DNA of 64,000 nt from Kutzneria chonburiensis (GTDB lineage: Bacteria; Actinomycetota; Actinomycetes; Mycobacteriales; Pseudonocardiaceae), in assembly GCF_028622115.1 (NCBI RefSeq), contig NZ_CP097263.1:6200001-6264000 (forward strand), written 5' to 3'. Within the stretch, counting starts at the first letter, position 1. The number at the start of each line of letters is the position of its first letter. A model generated the notes under the pieces. The model made no database searches. It saw only the letters and a list, made by a program, of their open reading frames with translations, and had not been told where the DNA came from. The translations under genes were made by a program, and so were the position numbers. Below, piece after piece: positions 62,152 to 64,000 of the stretch.

Positions 62152-63593
62152 GCCGGCTGCGGCGGTTCCTCGGGGTGGCGTGGGGCCTGCGCCCGCGCCT
62201 GGTCGTCGCGTTCGTGCTGATCGCCGCGATCAGTGCGGCGGCGGCATCGGGCGCGATCTACGTGGCAGCGCGGCGCACCATCGAGACCGACGCCACCAAC
62301 TCCGTGGTGCTGCCGCTGATCGACCGGGTGAAGAGCTACGCGCACCAGAAGCTGCCGCCGAACCAGGACACCCTCAACAACATCGCCTCCTACGCCGGTG
62401 CCACGTCCATCGCCCTCTACCAGGACATGAAGTCCAAGGGCAGCCTGTTCGACCTGGCCACGATCACGCCCGAGATGCACGAAGCCATGCGCACCAGCGG
62501 CAACGTCGTCTGGCAGCGCATCAACTACAAGGGCACGCCGGCGATGGTCATCGGCATCCCGATCCTGGCGTACCAGACCGACGAGACCTGGAAGCCCTCC
62601 GGGCTCGAGGTCTACACCATCACCTACATGGGGGAACAGGAGACGGCGGTACAGGAGCTGGCCCAGAACGCCTGGCAGTTCGGCTCGCTGGCCGCGCTGT
62701 TCGCGGTGATCGTCGCGTTGGTCGCGGCCCGCGGCGTGCTCAGGCCGGTGCGCCAGCTCGGGCTGACCGCCCGTCAGCTCGGCGAGGGCGACCTGTCGGC
62801 CCGGCTGACCGTGCGCGGCAACGACGAGATGGCCGAACTGGCTCGCACGTTCAACAACACCGCCGCCGCGCTGGAGCAGCACGTCGGCCAGCTGCGGCGG
62901 ATGGAGGCCGACGCGCGGCGGTTCGTCGCCGACGTGTCGCACGAGCTGCGCACCCCGCTGGCCGCGATGACCGCCGTCACCGACGTGCTCGACGAGGAGG
63001 CCCCGCAGCTCGGTGACGACGCCGGGCAGGCGGCCCGGCTGGTCAGCCAGGAGACCCGCAAGCTGACCCGGCTGGTCGAGGACCTGATGGAGGTCTCCCG
63101 GTTCGACGCCGGCGCGGCCAAGCTGGCGTTGGACGACGTCGACGTGGCCAACGCGATCGGCGCCACGCTGCGGGTGCGGGGCTGGCTGGGCCGCGTCGAG
63201 GCCGAGCTGCCCGGCGGCATCATCGCCCGGCTCGACCCACGGCGACTGGACGTGATCGTGGCCAACCTGGTCGGCAACGCGCTCAAGCACGGCGCGCCGC
63301 CGGTGCGGCTGCGGCTGTGGGCCGACCACAACTGGGTCGAGCTGTGGGTCATGGACAACGGCCCTGGTCTGGCCCCCGAGGTGCTGCCGCACGTGTTCGA
63401 CCGGTTCTACAAGGCCGACTTCGCCCGGGCCCGGTCCGAGGGCAGCGGCCTCGGCCTGGCCATCGCCTGGGAGAACGCGCGACTGCACAGCACCGGCCAC
63501 CTCCATGGCAGCCTGGAGGCAGCCAATCGTCCGGAAGGAGGCGCGGTGTTCACCCTCCGTCTGCCCCGAGTGATGGATGAGGGACCGGCGTGA
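62148..63593 (+). CDS. afsQ2: Sensor histidine kinase, AfsQ2-like
   Basis: 481 residues. Membrane helices at about 18-38 and 178-200 flank a ~140-residue extracytoplasmic sensor; HAMP at about 200-255; phospho-His in VSHELRTPLAAM near residue 265; ATP-binding boxes NLVGNALKHG, DNGPGLAPEVLPHVFDRFYK and GSGLGLAIAWENARLH. ATGA overlap with afsQ1. Ligand of the sensor domain unknown. Confidence 0.92.
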   Translation: MSRLRRFLGVAWGLRPRLVVAFVLIAAISAAAASGAIYVAARRTIETDATNSVVLPLIDRVKSYAHQKLPPNQDTLNNIASYAGATSIALYQDMKSKGSLFDLATITPEMHEAMRTSGNVVWQRINYKGTPAMVIGIPILAYQTDETWKPSGLEVYTITYMGEQETAVQELAQNAWQFGSLAALFAVIVALVAARGVLRPVRQLGLTARQLGEGDLSARLTVRGNDEMAELARTFNNTAAALEQHVGQLRRMEADARRFVADVSHELRTPLAAMTAVTDVLDEEAPQLGDDAGQAARLVSQETRKLTRLVEDLMEVSRFDAGAAKLALDDVDVANAIGATLRVRGWLGRVEAELPGGIIARLDPRRLDVIVANLVGNALKHGAPPVRLRLWADHNWVELWVMDNGPGLAPEVLPHVFDRFYKADFARARSEGSGLGLAIAWENARLHSTGHLHGSLEAANRPEGGAVFTLRLPRVMDEGPA

Positions 63594-64000
63594 CCCGCAG
63601 GAACGGCCTGCTCAGCACGGTCTCACTGATACTGACGGGTGCGATCGTCGGTCTGGTCGTGGTCGGCTGCGGCATCCGGCCGACCGCGGTGATCTACGGC
63701 CAGAGCGCGCCGAGGGGCGCGGTGACGAGCATGATCCTGTACCTGCTCGACCACGGAAAACTGCACGCCGTGGCCCGGCCGCTGCCGGCACCGGTGACGA
63801 TCGACGGACCCTCCGGGAAGATCATGCCCTTCGTCCCCGCCGAATCCCAGGCGCTCGACGCGCTGCTGAAGGGGCCGAGCGCCACCGAGGTCGCGGGTGG
63901 CCTGACCAGCGACATTCCGTCCGGCGCGTTCGGCAGCGTGGAACGCGGCTTCGACGGGCTCACCATCCCGGTGTTCATCAAGACGGACCGGGGCGTGTCG
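63590..64000 (+). CDS. Lipoprotein coupled to afsQ2 (3' partial)
   Basis: GTG 63590 overlaps the afsQ2 stop (GTGA). About 137 residues are visible: SLILTGAIVGLVVVGCGIRP contains a lipobox Cys near residue 24, then AVTSMILYLLDHGKLHAVARPLP and QALDALLKGPSATEVAGGLTSDIPSG, which looks like a GerMN-type domain (LLKGP..E...GL.S.IP). A lipoprotein gene follows afsQ2 in Streptomyces too. Probably a cofactor of the sensor. The gene runs past the window end. Confidence 0.8.
   Translation, partial: MTRRNGLLSTVSLILTGAIVGLVVVGCGIRPTAVIYGQSAPRGAVTSMILYLLDHGKLHAVARPLPAPVTIDGPSGKIMPFVPAESQALDALLKGPSATEVAGGLTSDIPSGAFGSVERGFDGLTIPVFIKTDRGVS

Noticed and set aside
61477-64000. mtrA-mtrB-lpqB operon
   Set aside because: Gene order is similar, but the regulator has VKPVQPRVLDAR and LGDSRLVDACVQRLRSKIED, which fit AfsQ1, and a sigQ-like gene is adjacent.
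1-64000. CRISPR array, tRNA, insertion sequence or prophage
   Set aside because: No regularly spaced repeats, no cloverleaf with CCA end, no transposase or integrase reading frame was found on either strand.

Overview
The window is about 70% G+C, is gene-dense and carries no tRNA, rRNA, CRISPR array or insertion sequence that I could find. A complete mce/yrbE lipid-import operon, F420-dependent luciferase-like and GTG/TTG-start genes, a SigQ/AfsQ1-AfsQ2-type signalling locus and twin-arginine/lipobox secreted proteins point to a filamentous actinomycete, most likely of the Pseudonocardiales (Amycolatopsis/Kutzneria-like). That placement is an inference from gene content, not from a marker gene.

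Layout. 1-4.7 kb: a selenium-binding-protein/methanethiol-oxidase-like beta-propeller (5' end outside the window), a methionine-rich membrane protein and a YeeE/YedE sulfur-compound transporter. 4.7-6.3 kb: two tiny secreted proteins, an 80-bp tandem duplication and a lytic transglycosylase whose signal peptide lies in another frame. 6.3-9.7 kb: a half-length P450-like protein, a TIM-barrel-like protein, an acetyltransferase and a Bcr/CflA-type exporter. 9.6-18.3 kb (minus): yrbEA-yrbEB-mceABCDEF plus two Mce-associated proteins, almost all translationally overlapping. 18.5-20.4 kb: fused aminodeoxychorismate synthase. 21-25.8 kb: VOC protein, carotenoid oxygenase, VC0807-type membrane protein, TetR regulator and cytochrome P450. 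25.8-26.8 kb: a promoter, a short structured leader ending in a perfect intrinsic terminator, and directly behind it a DUF3800 gene. 26.8-28.4 kb: a secreted GH20 hexosaminidase behind a DasR-like operator. 29.2-29.9 kb: a RelE/ParE-like toxin with a DUF6247-like partner. 30-33.5 kb: fadA-fadB beta-oxidation pair. 33.6-35.4 kb: secreted phosphoesterase. 35.5-38.2 kb (minus): methionine salvage genes mtnAB (fusion), mtnD and mtnC. 38.6-44.6 kb: F420 enzyme, RarD permease, small PH-like proteins, a frameshifted AraC regulator, a secreted tripeptidyl aminopeptidase and a frameshifted DUF4288 gene. 44.6-46.5 kb: LCP wall-polymer ligase. 46.8-53.8 kb: secreted GH2-LamG glycosidase followed by a galactofuranose/ribose-type ABC importer. 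54.3-57.3 kb: a second, CUT1-type sugar ABC importer. 57.4-60 kb: fatty acyl-AMP ligase and an S-adenosylmethionine-dependent methyltransferase. 60.1-64 kb: sigQ, vanY-like carboxypeptidase, afsQ1, afsQ2 and a lipoprotein (cut by the window end), with an exact AfsQ1-type box in front of sigQ.

How it works together: much of the window concerns scavenging (Mce lipid uptake with fadAB beta-oxidation, amino-sugar and galactoside hydrolysis with two sugar importers, methionine salvage and sulfur import) and cell-envelope maintenance (transglycosylase, LCP ligase, D,D-carboxypeptidase, SigQ/AfsQ). Three genes (transglycosylase, AraC, DUF4288) show the same kind of single-base loss at short G or C runs, so these should be checked as sequence errors before they are called pseudogenes. 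The most unusual item is the DUF3800 gene with its self-terminating leader RNA.
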